Of a DNA stretch of 64,000 bases, positions 51,431 through 59,816 are shown in pieces. The first letter of the stretch is position 1. Every line of letters starts with the position of its first letter. The position numbers and the translations under genes were made by a program. The DNA is from Pyramidobacter porci (GTDB lineage Bacteria; Synergistota; Synergistia; Synergistales; Dethiosulfovibrionaceae). The notes beneath the pieces were generated by a model. The model searched no databases, was not told the DNA's origin, and worked only from the letters and a program-made list of their open reading frames with translations. The stretch is from NCBI RefSeq assembly GCF_009695745.1, contig NZ_VUNH01000001.1, positions 1 through 64,000 on the forward strand. Reading direction: 5' to 3'.

Positions 51431-53482
51431 ATGTGGAACCGTGGACTGTTGATCGTCGGCGACGGAGATGGCACGGGGACCGACCTGCGCCCGCTGGCGC
51501 TGATGAGCGACTTGGGACGCGGAGATTTCTTTGCCGTGCGCCGCGAGAGCGCCGCGGCAGCCGAATGGCCCGACGAAGAAATCGACGTGGTCATGATCGC
51601 GCCGGGCTGCACGAACTGCGTGCCGCTGCTGGAACAGTGCCTTGCGCGGAGGATTGGTTTTGTGATCATCGGCTGCCCGCGCTTGGAAAACGAAGAAGAG
51701 CGACAGCTGCTGCGTGAATATCGTGCCGCCGGCGGCAGGGCCCTGGGACCGGGCAGCCAGGGATTCTTCGACTGGGAACGGCGGCTGGCACTGTGCTGGT
51801 CGGCGGCTGTGCGGATGCCTGACAGTCAGCCGCAGGAACGTCATGTGACGCTGATCGCGCAGGGCGGCACCGTGCCGTTCTCGCTCTATGCCATGGCGGT
51901 GGAAGCGGGCGTCCGCTTTCGCCGCGTCGTTTCCCTCGGCAACTGTGCCGACAGCGACGGCGAACTGCTGCGCTGCATGGAAGCGGCCATCGGCGACCCG
52001 ATGACGACATTGTTGATTCTCAGCTTTGAATCGCTGTCGCGGGGGCGCGATTTTCTCGCGATGGCCTCGCGCGCGGCGGAGCGCCGGCTGCCGGTGGTGC
52101 TGCTGCGAAGCGGCGTGAATGAGGATTTTCACGACCGGCTGGCGCGGCGTCATGCCGACGCGGCTTGGACTGATTCGATCATGTGGGAGTCGGTGGCCGG
52201 TCAGTTCGGCGTGGTGCTGCTGAGCGACGCTCAGCAGATCGTCGACCTCGGCAAGCTGTCCTCGCTGGGCCTGCCGCCTCAGGGCAACCGCGTGGCGGTA
52301 CTGGCGCTGTCCGAAGGGCTGGCGATGATGCAGGGCGATCAGTGCCGCGAAGCCGGTCTGGACGTGGTCGAATTTTCCCCCGCGCTGAAAGGGAAGATCC
52401 AGGCCCTGCTGCCCCGCTGGGCCAACGCCGCCAACCCGGCCGACTTGTCCGAGCAGGCGCTCAACCGCGAAGGGACGCTGGGGCGGATCCTCGATACGCT
52501 GCAGGACAGCGATGAATGCGACATGATCTTGACCATCACCGGTTCGCTGACGGCCGCTCAGGGCGAACGCCTGGCCCGCGCCATGGGCACGACGCACCGC
52601 CGCGGCGGCAAAACTCTGGCCTGCTGTTGTCTGAGCCGCTGGCGCCCGCTTGACGAAATGGTGCGTCGCATGAACATGGAAGGCGTACCTCTGTTCAGCA
52701 GCCCGCGCCGCGTGGCCGAAGCGCTGTCCGGCCTGTGGCGCATCGGCCGCGATATTCATCCGATGAACGAGCTCTGCAAGCCGGCGCCGCGTCCGTTCCT
52801 CGACCGCTGTCCGCCGCGGTTGAGCGAGCGCGACGCCATGGCGCTGGTTGATGCTTATGGATTGAAAACGGTTACGCACCGTCTTTGCACCTCGGTAACG
52901 GAGGTCCTGGAAACGGCGCACAGCATCGGTTTTCCGCTGGCGCTGAAAGTGGTGTCGCCGTCGTTTGCCAGCAAGCAGCAGGTCCGCGCCGTGGCGCTGA
53001 ACCTGCGCACCGAGGAAGAACTGCGCAACGCTTACGGGCGCATCCTCGAGCGCACCAGCCGTGTCCACGCCGGGGCGGAGATTCAGGGCGTGGTGGCTCA
53101 GAAAATGGTCACCGACGGCATCGAGTGTATGATCGGCATCAAGCGCGACCCGCTCTTCGGCCCGGTCGTTGCCGTAGCGCTGGGCGGCGCTTATTACGGT
53201 CTGATGAAGGACATTTCTTTGCGCGTGGCTCCGGTCTCGCTGGAAACGGCCATGGACATGATCAGGAGCCTCAAAGGGTATCCGCTCATCTCCGGCGAAT
53301 GGTTCGGCACGCCTATGGACGTTGAGGCGCTGGCGCGGCAGATCGTCACGCTGTCGCAGATGGGGTGTGCGGAGCCGGACATCGAACTGCTGGACATCAA
53401 CCCGATCTTTATCCGTCCGCGTGGATTGGGAGCGGAGATTGCTGACGCCTTTGCAGTGCGACGGCACAAAGCGGAAGGCTGA
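51431..53482 (+). CDS. Single-chain NDP-forming acyl-CoA synthetase-like protein
   Basis: The 683-residue protein has a Rossmann CoA-binding-like start, a succinyl-CoA ligase-type domain with GPGSQGFFDW and a possible phospho-histidine in ARRHADAAWTDS (about residue 240), and a C-terminal ATP-grasp domain with KVVSPSFASKQQVRAVAL and DINPIFIRPRG. This is the layout of single-chain ADP-forming acetyl-CoA synthetases and protein acyltransferases of the Pat type, but no GNAT domain is present. Energy-conserving acyl-CoA to acid conversion is plausible for a fermenting anaerobe. GGGAGGG precedes the ATG at 51431. The N-terminal region is divergent. Confidence 0.8.
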   Translation: MWNRGLLIVGDGDGTGTDLRPLALMSDLGRGDFFAVRRESAAAAEWPDEEIDVVMIAPGCTNCVPLLEQCLARRIGFVIIGCPRLENEEERQLLREYRAAGGRALGPGSQGFFDWERRLALCWSAAVRMPDSQPQERHVTLIAQGGTVPFSLYAMAVEAGVRFRRVVSLGNCADSDGELLRCMEAAIGDPMTTLLILSFESLSRGRDFLAMASRAAERRLPVVLLRSGVNEDFHDRLARRHADAAWTDSIMWESVAGQFGVVLLSDAQQIVDLGKLSSLGLPPQGNRVAVLALSEGLAMMQGDQCREAGLDVVEFSPALKGKIQALLPRWANAANPADLSEQALNREGTLGRILDTLQDSDECDMILTITGSLTAAQGERLARAMGTTHRRGGKTLACCCLSRWRPLDEMVRRMNMEGVPLFSSPRRVAEALSGLWRIGRDIHPMNELCKPAPRPFLDRCPPRLSERDAMALVDAYGLKTVTHRLCTSVTEVLETAHSIGFPLALKVVSPSFASKQQVRAVALNLRTEEELRNAYGRILERTSRVHAGAEIQGVVAQKMVTDGIECMIGIKRDPLFGPVVAVALGGAYYGLMKDISLRVAPVSLETAMDMIRSLKGYPLISGEWFGTPMDVEALARQIVTLSQMGCAEPDIELLDINPIFIRPRGLGAEIADAFAVRRHKAEG

Positions 53483-53613
53483 GGCTAATCCGCAGTCTGC
53501 GGAAAATGGATTGTGGAATGAAAAGCTTCGGAAAGTCTCGTGGCTTTCTTTGTGAGGCGCGCCCTGTTTTGAGGCGAGTCGCTGATAAAAAACATCAAGA
53601 GGAGAAGAACGGC

Positions 53614-54213
53614 ATGGAACTGGCGTTTTGGGCGGCAATCGGCTATCTTTTCGGTTCGTTCCCCACGGGCTATCTGGCAGTTAAAATCATAAAGGGCGAG
53701 GACATCCGCACGCTCGGCTCGGGAAACACCGGCGGCACCAACGTGGGCCGCGCGATGGGGAAAAAGTGGGCCGTGTTCGTGACCCTTGTGGACATGCTCA
53801 AGGGCGGCTCCGTCGTCATGCTGTGCCGCGCTTTCGGCGGCGGCGACGCGACGGTGGCCTTGGCCGCCTTTGCGGCCGTGTGCGGGCACAACTATCCCGT
53901 CTGGCTTGGTTTTCACGGCGGCAAGGGCGTAGCCACGACGCTGGGCACGCTGTTTTTCGTGCAGGTATGGGCGTCATGTGCGGCGGTGCTGCTGGGCGGT
54001 GCGCTCTGGTTTTTGATCATGAAAGCGACGCATTACGTTTCCGTGGCTTCGTTGGCGGCGCTGCTGTTTGTCGCCGGAGCTTTTGGCTTTTTCGGGCTTC
54101 ACCGCGCTTTCGTGATGCTTGCGCTATTGCTGGCGGCGCTGTCGCTGTGGCGTCATCGCGGCAACTTGAAGCGCTTGGCCGGCGGCACGGAAAATAAAGT
54201 TGGTCAGAAATAA
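53614..54213 (+). CDS. plsY: Acyl-phosphate:glycerol-3-phosphate acyltransferase
   Basis: PlsY acylates glycerol 3-phosphate using acyl-phosphate, the first step of phospholipid synthesis. The 199-residue membrane protein has the three motifs GYLFGSFPTGYLAVK, LGSGNTGGTNVGRAMG and GHNYPVWLGFHGGKGVAT, spread over about five helices. GAGGAG precedes the ATG at 53614. The stop lies inside an inverted repeat (54201-54222) just before the ctsR promoter. Confidence 0.94.
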   Translation: MELAFWAAIGYLFGSFPTGYLAVKIIKGEDIRTLGSGNTGGTNVGRAMGKKWAVFVTLVDMLKGGSVVMLCRAFGGGDATVALAAFAAVCGHNYPVWLGFHGGKGVATTLGTLFFVQVWASCAAVLLGGALWFLIMKATHYVSVASLAALLFVAGAFGFFGLHRAFVMLALLLAALSLWRHRGNLKRLAGGTENKVGQK

Positions 54214-54222
54214 TCCTGACCA
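54201..54222. repeat. Inverted repeat before the ctsR promoter
   Basis: TGGTCAG and CTGACCA are perfect complements with an eight-base spacer and include GGTCA half-sites like those of CtsR boxes, in inverted rather than direct order. The plsY stop codon lies inside. Confidence 0.5.
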
Positions 54223-54225
54223 GTT

Positions 54226-54242
54226 CTTGACTATATTTGACC
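54226..54242 (-). promoter_or_regulatory. CtsR operator
   Basis: On the minus strand the sequence reads GGTCAAATATAGTCAAG, matching the CtsR consensus of tandem RGTCAAA units three bases apart with one deviation at the last base. It fully covers the -35 element of the ctsR promoter, so bound CtsR would block transcription. Confidence 0.85.
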
Positions 54243-54255
54243 AATGCGCTACAAT
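54227..54255 (+). promoter_or_regulatory. Predicted promoter of ctsR-clpC
   Basis: TTGACT and TACAAT lie 17 bases apart, 39 bases before the ctsR ATG and overlapping the CtsR operator. Confidence 0.8.
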
Positions 54256-54293
54256 CGTTCCAGTTCTGAAAGAAGGAACGGAGGAAGCCTTGA

Positions 54294-54791
54294 ATGAGCA
54301 GTTTGACCGAGGTCATTGAAAGCTATATCAACGAACTTTTCGAGCGGGAAGAGCAGGGCAGCGCCGCCGACGCCGAACGCGTTTCGCTGCGCCGCAAAGA
54401 CGTGGCGGAACGCTTCGGCTGCGTCCCCAGCCAGATCAACTACGTGCTGAGGAGCCGCTTCACGCCCGAACGCGGCTATATCGTCGAGAGCCAGCGCGGC
54501 GGTCACGGCTACATCCGCATCATGAAGATCAGTTACGACATACCCGAAGAACGCGCCCGGCACATCGTCAAGATCGTCGGCGATTCCATCTCCGAAGCCG
54601 ACGCCAGGCGCCTGCTGTGCTCGCTTCAGGCCCGCGGGATGATCAACGCCCGCGAGCGCCTGCTGATCGAGATTTCGCTGCGCCATATCGGCGAACTCTG
54701 CGATAGTATGTTCGACGTGTCTCCCTACAAGAAAAGCTTGCTGGCGGCCGAGATGCTCAAAAAAATGCTTTGCGGCCTCGATTTGGCCTAA
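54294..54791 (+). CDS. ctsR: Heat-shock repressor CtsR
   Basis: CtsR represses clp and other protein-quality genes until heat inactivates it. The 165-residue protein opens SSLTEVIESYINELF, has the winged helix VAERFGCVPSQINYVLRSRF and the wing RGGHGYIRIMK (about residues 67-77). In Bacillus the wing is a tetraglycine heat sensor; here the third Gly is His while the Arg is kept. The C-terminal dimer domain follows (PYKKSLLAAEMLKKML). AACGGAGG precedes the ATG. clpC follows after about 40 bases, with no mcsA or mcsB between. Confidence 0.93.
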   Translation: MSSLTEVIESYINELFEREEQGSAADAERVSLRRKDVAERFGCVPSQINYVLRSRFTPERGYIVESQRGGHGYIRIMKISYDIPEERARHIVKIVGDSISEADARRLLCSLQARGMINARERLLIEISLRHIGELCDSMFDVSPYKKSLLAAEMLKKMLCGLDLA

Positions 54792-54830
54792 GAGTTGAGA
54801 GTTACCCAAACGATCAAGGAGGGGAGTGCC

Positions 54831-57155
54831 TTGTGGCAATTTTTTACGGAGCGAAGCAAACGCGTGATCCAGATCGCGCATCGTGAGGCACTGCGCCTCG
54901 GACACGCTTTTATCGGCACGGAACATCTGATGATCGGCCTGATCGCCGAAGATTCGTCGGTGGCGGCGCTGGCTTTGAAAGAAGCCGGACTGGCCGCCGA
55001 AGACGTGGCGCGCGAGATTCTTGCCCTGCGCCCGCCGGCGGCGCCGTACGCGCAGCCCGTCGACCTGCCGCTCTCGGACCGGGCCCGCGGCGCGTTGAAC
55101 GCGGCCATCCATCTGGCCCGCGAGTTCCATTCAAGTTATGTCGGCACCGAACACCTGCTGCTTGGCGTGTTGTCCGCGCCGGAGTGCACAGCCTGCCATG
55201 CCCTGGCAGAGTTGGGGCTCGACACGGAAAATCTGCGCGTCAGCCTGAAAAAACAGTTGCTGGCGCAGTCCAGCCGTCAGGACGCGGAGAATGAAAAAGA
55301 GGGCGGCGACGCCCGCCCGGCGGCGGATGCCAAAACGCCGACGCTGGATAAGTACTGCGTCGACCTGACGGCCAAAGCCGCTAGAGGCGAACTCGATCCG
55401 CTGATCGGCCGCGAGCAGGAAACGCACCGCATGATGCAGATCCTCTGCCGCCGCCGCAAGAACAATCCCGTTCTGGTCGGCGACCCCGGCGTGGGCAAAA
55501 CCGCGATCGTGGAAGGGCTGGCCTACAAGATCCAAAAAGGTTCCGCGCCCTCGCTGCTCAAGGGCAAGCGCGTCGTGGAGCTGACGATGGGAACGCTCGT
55601 GGCCGGCACCAAATACCGCGGCGAGTTCGAAGACCGCATGAAGAAGATCGTCGACGAACTGACCGCCGCCAAGAACGTGATCCTCTTCATCGACGAGCTG
55701 CATACCGTCGTCGGCGCGGGCAGCGCCGAAGGATCGCTGGACGCGGCCAACATCCTCAAACCCAGCCTGGCCCGCGGCGAGTTCCAGGTCATCGGTGCGA
55801 CGACGCGCGACGAGTACACGAAAAACATCGAAAAAGACGCGGCGCTGGAGCGCCGTTTCCAGCCCGTGGCGGTCGGCGAACCCGATCAGGACGCGGCGCT
55901 GGCGATCCTGCAGGGATTGAAGGAAAGCTACGAGAAGCATCACAGCGTGCACTACACCGAAGGCGCGCTGGAAGCCGCCGTGCGCCTGTCCAGCCGCTAT
56001 CTGTCCGACCGCAGTTTGCCCGACAAGGCCATCGACCTGATCGACGAGGCCGGCGCGAAAGTGCGCCTCGACCTTGACGGACAGCAGATCCCCGAAGGGC
56101 TGACCGTCGACGAGGAAGAGATCGCCGGCGTGCTTTCCGAGTGGAGCGGCATTCCCGTCAAGACACTGACTGAGCACGAAGCCCAGCGCCTGCTGCGCCT
56201 CGAGTCGGAGATCCATCAGCGCTTGGTCGGCCAGGACGAAGCGGTGAGCGCGCTCTGCCGCGCCGTGCGCCGTTCGCGCAGCGGCCTGAAAGACCCGCGC
56301 CGCCCCGTGGGCAGTTTTTTGTTCCTCGGCCCCAGCGGCGTCGGCAAGACCGAGCTGGCCCGCTGCCTGGCGCGATCTCTGTTCGGCAGCGAGAAAGCCC
56401 TGCTGGCCTTTGACATGAGCGAGTACATGGAGCGCCACGAGGCCGCCAAACTGATCGGCGCGCCCCCGGGCTACGTAGGCTACGACGAGGAAGGCCGCCT
56501 CACCGAGGCCGTGCGCCGTCATCCCTGGTCGGTTGTGCTGTTCGACGAGATCGAAAAGGCCAATCCCGACGTGTTCAACCTGCTGCTGCAAATCCTCGAA
56601 GAGGGGCGGCTCACCGACGCGCACGGACGCACGGTCGATTTCAAAAATACCGTCGTCATCATGACCAGCAATCTCGGCGTGCGCGAGACGGCGAAGGCCG
56701 GACTCGGCTTTTCCGCCTCCGCGGAAGCGGAGAAGAAAAAACAATCGGAAGCGGTCCTCGGCGCCGTGAAGGAATTTTTCCGTCCCGAGTTCCTCAACCG
56801 CGTGGACGCGCAGCTCGTCTTCCATCCGCTGAGCGCCGAAGAGATGGCGCGCGTGTTCGACATCATGATGTTCGACCTGCGCGCGCGCCTCGGCGAGCAC
56901 GGCGTCATCCTCTCCATGTCGAAGGACGCGCGGGAGTTTCTGCTCAAGGCCGCGGCGGTCCAGAATCAGGGGGCCCGGCCGCTGCGCCGCCTGATCCAGA
57001 CGAAGATCGAAGACCCCCTGTCGGACCTGATCCTGTCCGGCGAGGTGCCTGACGGCTCTACGGTGGACTGCGTCCTCGACGGCGAAGCGCTCGCGTTCAG
57101 CGCGCGCCCGCCGCGCCGCCGCGCCAGACGGGAGCTGGCTGCTGTTTCCGAGTAA
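54831..57155 (+). CDS. clpC: AAA+ unfoldase ClpC without the usual middle domain
   Basis: ClpC unfolds proteins and feeds them to ClpP. The 774 residues have a duplicated N-domain ([12 protein letters not shown] and [13 protein letters not shown]), AAA-1 with GDPGVGKTA near 217, and AAA-2 with GPSGVGKTE near 499. A ClpP-docking tripeptide LGF lies after MTSNLG. Between DEAGAKVRL and [10 protein letters not shown] (about 405-426) only some 14 residues remain, where ClpC normally holds a UVR coiled-coil of about 50-60 residues, so the protein is nearer ClpA in architecture. Start is a TTG with AAGGAGGGG upstream. It is cotranscribed with ctsR. Confidence 0.92.
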   Translation: MWQFFTERSKRVIQIAHREALRLGHAFIGTEHLMIGLIAEDSSVAALALKEAGLAAEDVAREILALRPPAAPYAQPVDLPLSDRARGALNAAIHLAREFHSSYVGTEHLLLGVLSAPECTACHALAELGLDTENLRVSLKKQLLAQSSRQDAENEKEGGDARPAADAKTPTLDKYCVDLTAKAARGELDPLIGREQETHRMMQILCRRRKNNPVLVGDPGVGKTAIVEGLAYKIQKGSAPSLLKGKRVVELTMGTLVAGTKYRGEFEDRMKKIVDELTAAKNVILFIDELHTVVGAGSAEGSLDAANILKPSLARGEFQVIGATTRDEYTKNIEKDAALERRFQPVAVGEPDQDAALAILQGLKESYEKHHSVHYTEGALEAAVRLSSRYLSDRSLPDKAIDLIDEAGAKVRLDLDGQQIPEGLTVDEEEIAGVLSEWSGIPVKTLTEHEAQRLLRLESEIHQRLVGQDEAVSALCRAVRRSRSGLKDPRRPVGSFLFLGPSGVGKTELARCLARSLFGSEKALLAFDMSEYMERHEAAKLIGAPPGYVGYDEEGRLTEAVRRHPWSVVLFDEIEKANPDVFNLLLQILEEGRLTDAHGRTVDFKNTVVIMTSNLGVRETAKAGLGFSASAEAEKKKQSEAVLGAVKEFFRPEFLNRVDAQLVFHPLSAEEMARVFDIMMFDLRARLGEHGVILSMSKDAREFLLKAAAVQNQGARPLRRLIQTKIEDPLSDLILSGEVPDGSTVDCVLDGEALAFSARPPRRRARRELAAVSE

Positions 57156-57158
57156 ACG

Positions 57159-57188
57159 AAAGCCGCCGAAAAACTTCGGCGGCTTTGT
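57159..57188 (+). terminator. Terminator after clpC
   Basis: AAAGCCGCCGAA and TTCGGCGGCTTT pair around a four-base loop; only a short T-run follows. Confidence 0.75.
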
Positions 57189-57232
57189 CGTAAGAAGTTG
57201 TCCGGCATGGACGGCGAAGGAAGGCGAATCCC

Positions 57233-57895
57233 ATGGAATTGAAAGACTGTTTCCCGTTTTGGGAGCGGCTGACGGCGGCCGAGCGGTCGGAGCTGGAAGC
57301 GGCGGCGCTCGTCCGCGGCGTCGAGGCGGGGGTGCCGCTCCATACCGGTTCGGCCGACTGCGACGGCCTGATTGCCGTCATGGACGGACAGATCCGCGCC
57401 TTTATCCTCTCTCCGGAAGGACGCGAGCTGACTCTGCACCGCCTCGTTCCCGGCGACATCTGCCTGTTTTCGGCGACCTGCGCCGTGCCGGGACTTCGTT
57501 TCGACGTCAGCGTCGAGGCGGAAAAAAACTCGCTGCTGTGGGTGCTCCCGCCGGCGGCATGCAAGCGTCTGGTGGCGCGGTCGCTGGTCTTCGCGAATTT
57601 CATCGGCGAGGTCGCGGCCTCCCATCTGTCCGATATCCTCTGGCTGGTCGAACAGGTGCTGTGGAAAAGTTTTGACGCCCGTCTGGCGGAATTTTTGCTG
57701 GAAGAGAGCGAGCTGGAAGGGACGGGGAAGCTGAAGATCACTCACGAGAAGATCGCCGCCCATCTGGGCACGGCCCGCGAAGTGGTGACGAGGATGCTGC
57801 GCTACTTCCAGGACGAGGGCATGGTGCGGCTTTCCCGTGGCTGCATCGAGCTGCTTGCGCCGGACAAAATGGCGCGGCTGACGGCAAAAAAATGA
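57233..57895 (+). CDS. Crp/Fnr-family transcription regulator
   Basis: The 220-residue protein has a cyclic-nucleotide-like sensor domain (about 1-130, with LHRLVPGDICLFSATCAVPG) and a C-terminal helix-turn-helix (ITHEKIAAHLGTAREVVTRM then LRYFQDEGMVRLSRG, about residues 165-200). Cysteines are few and do not form an Fnr-type N-terminal cluster, so the signal is unknown. The protein lacks the cAMP-binding arginine/serine pattern. GAAGGAAGG precedes the ATG. It stands alone between terminators. Confidence 0.87.
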   Translation: MELKDCFPFWERLTAAERSELEAAALVRGVEAGVPLHTGSADCDGLIAVMDGQIRAFILSPEGRELTLHRLVPGDICLFSATCAVPGLRFDVSVEAEKNSLLWVLPPAACKRLVARSLVFANFIGEVAASHLSDILWLVEQVLWKSFDARLAEFLLEESELEGTGKLKITHEKIAAHLGTAREVVTRMLRYFQDEGMVRLSRGCIELLAPDKMARLTAKK

Positions 57896-57909
57896 ATCGG
57901 AACCTTGCG

Positions 57910-57957
57910 GAGCGAAAGCGCCCGACGGATGATCCGTCGGGCGCTTTCGCTCGTTTT
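57910..57957 (+). terminator. 21-bp palindromic terminator after the Crp/Fnr gene
   Basis: GAGCGAAAGCGCCCGACGGAT and its perfect complement face each other around one base and are followed by GTTTT. The stretch 57958-58114 holds no gene. Confidence 0.8.
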
Positions 57958-58114
57958 CGTGCCGGTTTTTCGTTAAAAAGGGCGAGTTTTTTTTCGACTT
58001 TTTCAGAGCGCCGGAAGCGCGTCGAAAAACTGTATGAAACCGCGGCCCAACGCGGCGTTTTCAATAATGCTCTCTCATTGGAAATCAGTACCGGTCCGTG
58101 TTTTTTCGCGCCGG

Positions 58115-58423
58115 CTATTTGAGCATGGCGAGCACGTTTTCCTTCGACTGCACGCCGACGGCGCGGCCGGCGGGAGCGCCGTTTTTGAACAAAATCAGCG
58201 TGGGGATGCTCATGACGCGGAACGAGGCCGCCAGTTCGGGCTGTTCGTCCACGTTGACCTTGCCGACTTTGAAGCCCGAAGCTTCGGCGGCGATCTCGTC
58301 GAGGACGGGCGAAAAGGCGCGGCAGGGGGCGCACCACGGCGCCCAAAAATCGATCAGCACCGGTTCGCTGCTTTGAAGGACTTCGCTCTGAAAATTTTCG
58401 CTGGTAAGGACGATCGGCGTCAT
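58115..58423 (-). CDS. trxA: Thioredoxin with WCAPC active site
   Basis: The 102-residue protein has the thioredoxin fold: VLIDFWAPWCAPCRAFSPVL with redox Cys31 and Cys34, the conserved cis-proline in SIPTLILFKNG, and the ending ENVLAML. The active site reads WCAPC instead of the usual WCGPC, which could shift the redox potential. CAGGAGGA precedes the ATG. A promoter of its own lies at 58492-58520 and it is divergent from proB. Confidence 0.92.
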   Translation of the reverse strand: MTPIVLTSENFQSEVLQSSEPVLIDFWAPWCAPCRAFSPVLDEIAAEASGFKVGKVNVDEQPELAASFRVMSIPTLILFKNGAPAGRAVGVQSKENVLAMLK

Positions 58424-58491
58424 TTTTTGTTTCCTCCTGATAAATTGCCGAAGTTGCCCGGCTGCGGGCTGGGCTTTTTATTGACGAGATA

Positions 58492-58520
58492 AGTATAAAT
58501 GAAGGGTCCCGTTTTGTCAG
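58492..58520 (-). promoter_or_regulatory. Predicted promoter of trxA
   Basis: On the minus strand CTGACA and TATACT lie 17 bases apart, about 70 bases upstream of the ATG. Confidence 0.75.
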
Positions 58521-58667
58521 TGACAAAGTTACGAAGCGGCGTTTTGGATGCGCTGAAATCGACGAGCTTCCGGAGAACGTCGGGCGCCGATTTTTCGTGG
58601 TACAATAAACCACACATTTCGGGGTCGAAATGAATTACAAGTGTTTCAACAGGGAAGGTGCGTTTCA

Positions 58668-59786
58668 ATGGATCGCAGCGAGCTGAAAAAATGTCGCCGC
58701 GTGGTGGTCAAGGTCGGCACGAGCACCATCACGCACAGTAACGGGAAAATAAATATCCAGCGCATGGACAGGCTTTGCCGCGCTTTGGCCGACCTTCACA
58801 ACCGCGGTACCGACGTGCTGCTCGTTTCGTCAGGAGCGGTCGGCGCCGGCATGGGACGCCTCGGTTACGCGGAAAAGCCTTCCAGCTTGCCGGTCAAGCA
58901 AGCGTTGGCGGCGGTGGGGCAGGGGCTGTTGATGCAGATGTACGAAAAGCTTTTCTCCGAGTACGGCTGCACGACCGCGCAGATCCTGCTGACTCGCGCC
59001 GGCTTCAACGACCGCTCGCGCTATCTCAATCTGTGCAACACCATGCACGCTCTCGCCGACATGAACGTGATTCCCGTGATCAACGAGAACGACACGATTG
59101 CCGTGGACGAACTCAAATTCGGCGACAACGACACGCTGTCGGCCCTGGTCGCCTGCGCCGCCGGCGCCGATCTGCTGATCATCCTTTCCGACATTGACGG
59201 GTTGTACGATGCCGATCCTCGCGTTCACAAAGATGCCAAGCTGATCCATGAGGTGCGCACCGTTTCGCAGAGCATCCGCGACAACTCGGGCAGCAAGGGC
59301 AGCAGCATGTCCTCCGGCGGCATGTACACCAAGATCACGGCTGCCGACGTGGTGCTGCCGGCGGGCATCCCGCTGGTGATCGCTTCCGGTGCGGCGGAGA
59401 ACGTGCTGTACCGCATTCTCGACGGCGAGGTGCTGGGCACTCTGTTCGTCCCGCCGATGGAGCACCGTCACGCGCGCAAGCAGTGGATCGCGGCCAACCG
59501 TCCCTTCGAGTCGGTGACAATCGACGCGGGAGCCGTCAAAGCGCTGACGGAACAGGGCGGCAGCCTGCTGGCCAAGGGCATCACGGCCGTCAACGGCGAA
59601 TTCGAAGCCGGTCGTCTGTTGGCGGTGCTGGCTCCGGACGGGCGGGAGATCGCCCGCGGCCTGACGAATTTCAATTCGCGGGACCTGAAAAAGATTATGG
59701 GGCGCCGCAGCGATGAGTTTGAAGCGCTGCTGGGCGTGAAGGACTTTGACGAGGCTATTCACCGCGATAATCTGACGGTGCTTTAG
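58668..59786 (+). CDS. proB: Glutamate 5-kinase
   Basis: ProB phosphorylates glutamate, the first step of proline synthesis. The 372 residues have the kinase domain with VVKVGTSTITHSNG near 12, SSGAVGAGMGRLGY, and NENDTIAVDELKFGDNDTLS near 140, plus GGMYTKITAADVVLPAGIP. A C-terminal PUA domain follows (from about 280, ending at LARGLTNFNSRDLKKIMGRR-like segment). The ATG at 58668 has GGGAAGG upstream. It is followed by proA after 30 bases. Confidence 0.95.
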   Translation: MDRSELKKCRRVVVKVGTSTITHSNGKINIQRMDRLCRALADLHNRGTDVLLVSSGAVGAGMGRLGYAEKPSSLPVKQALAAVGQGLLMQMYEKLFSEYGCTTAQILLTRAGFNDRSRYLNLCNTMHALADMNVIPVINENDTIAVDELKFGDNDTLSALVACAAGADLLIILSDIDGLYDADPRVHKDAKLIHEVRTVSQSIRDNSGSKGSSMSSGGMYTKITAADVVLPAGIPLVIASGAAENVLYRILDGEVLGTLFVPPMEHRHARKQWIAANRPFESVTIDAGAVKALTEQGGSLLAKGITAVNGEFEAGRLLAVLAPDGREIARGLTNFNSRDLKKIMGRRSDEFEALLGVKDFDEAIHRDNLTVL

Positions 59787-59816
59787 CTCTCGACGTTTGA
59801 GAAATGGGGGATGATC

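Noticed and set aside
57990-58029. TTTTTCGAC/GTCGAAAAA repeat as a trxA terminator
   Set aside because: The loop is long and no clear T-run follows in the trxA direction.
58420-58668. 82-residue frame on the minus strand upstream of trxA
   Set aside because: It covers the trxA promoter region and has no ribosome binding site or family motif.
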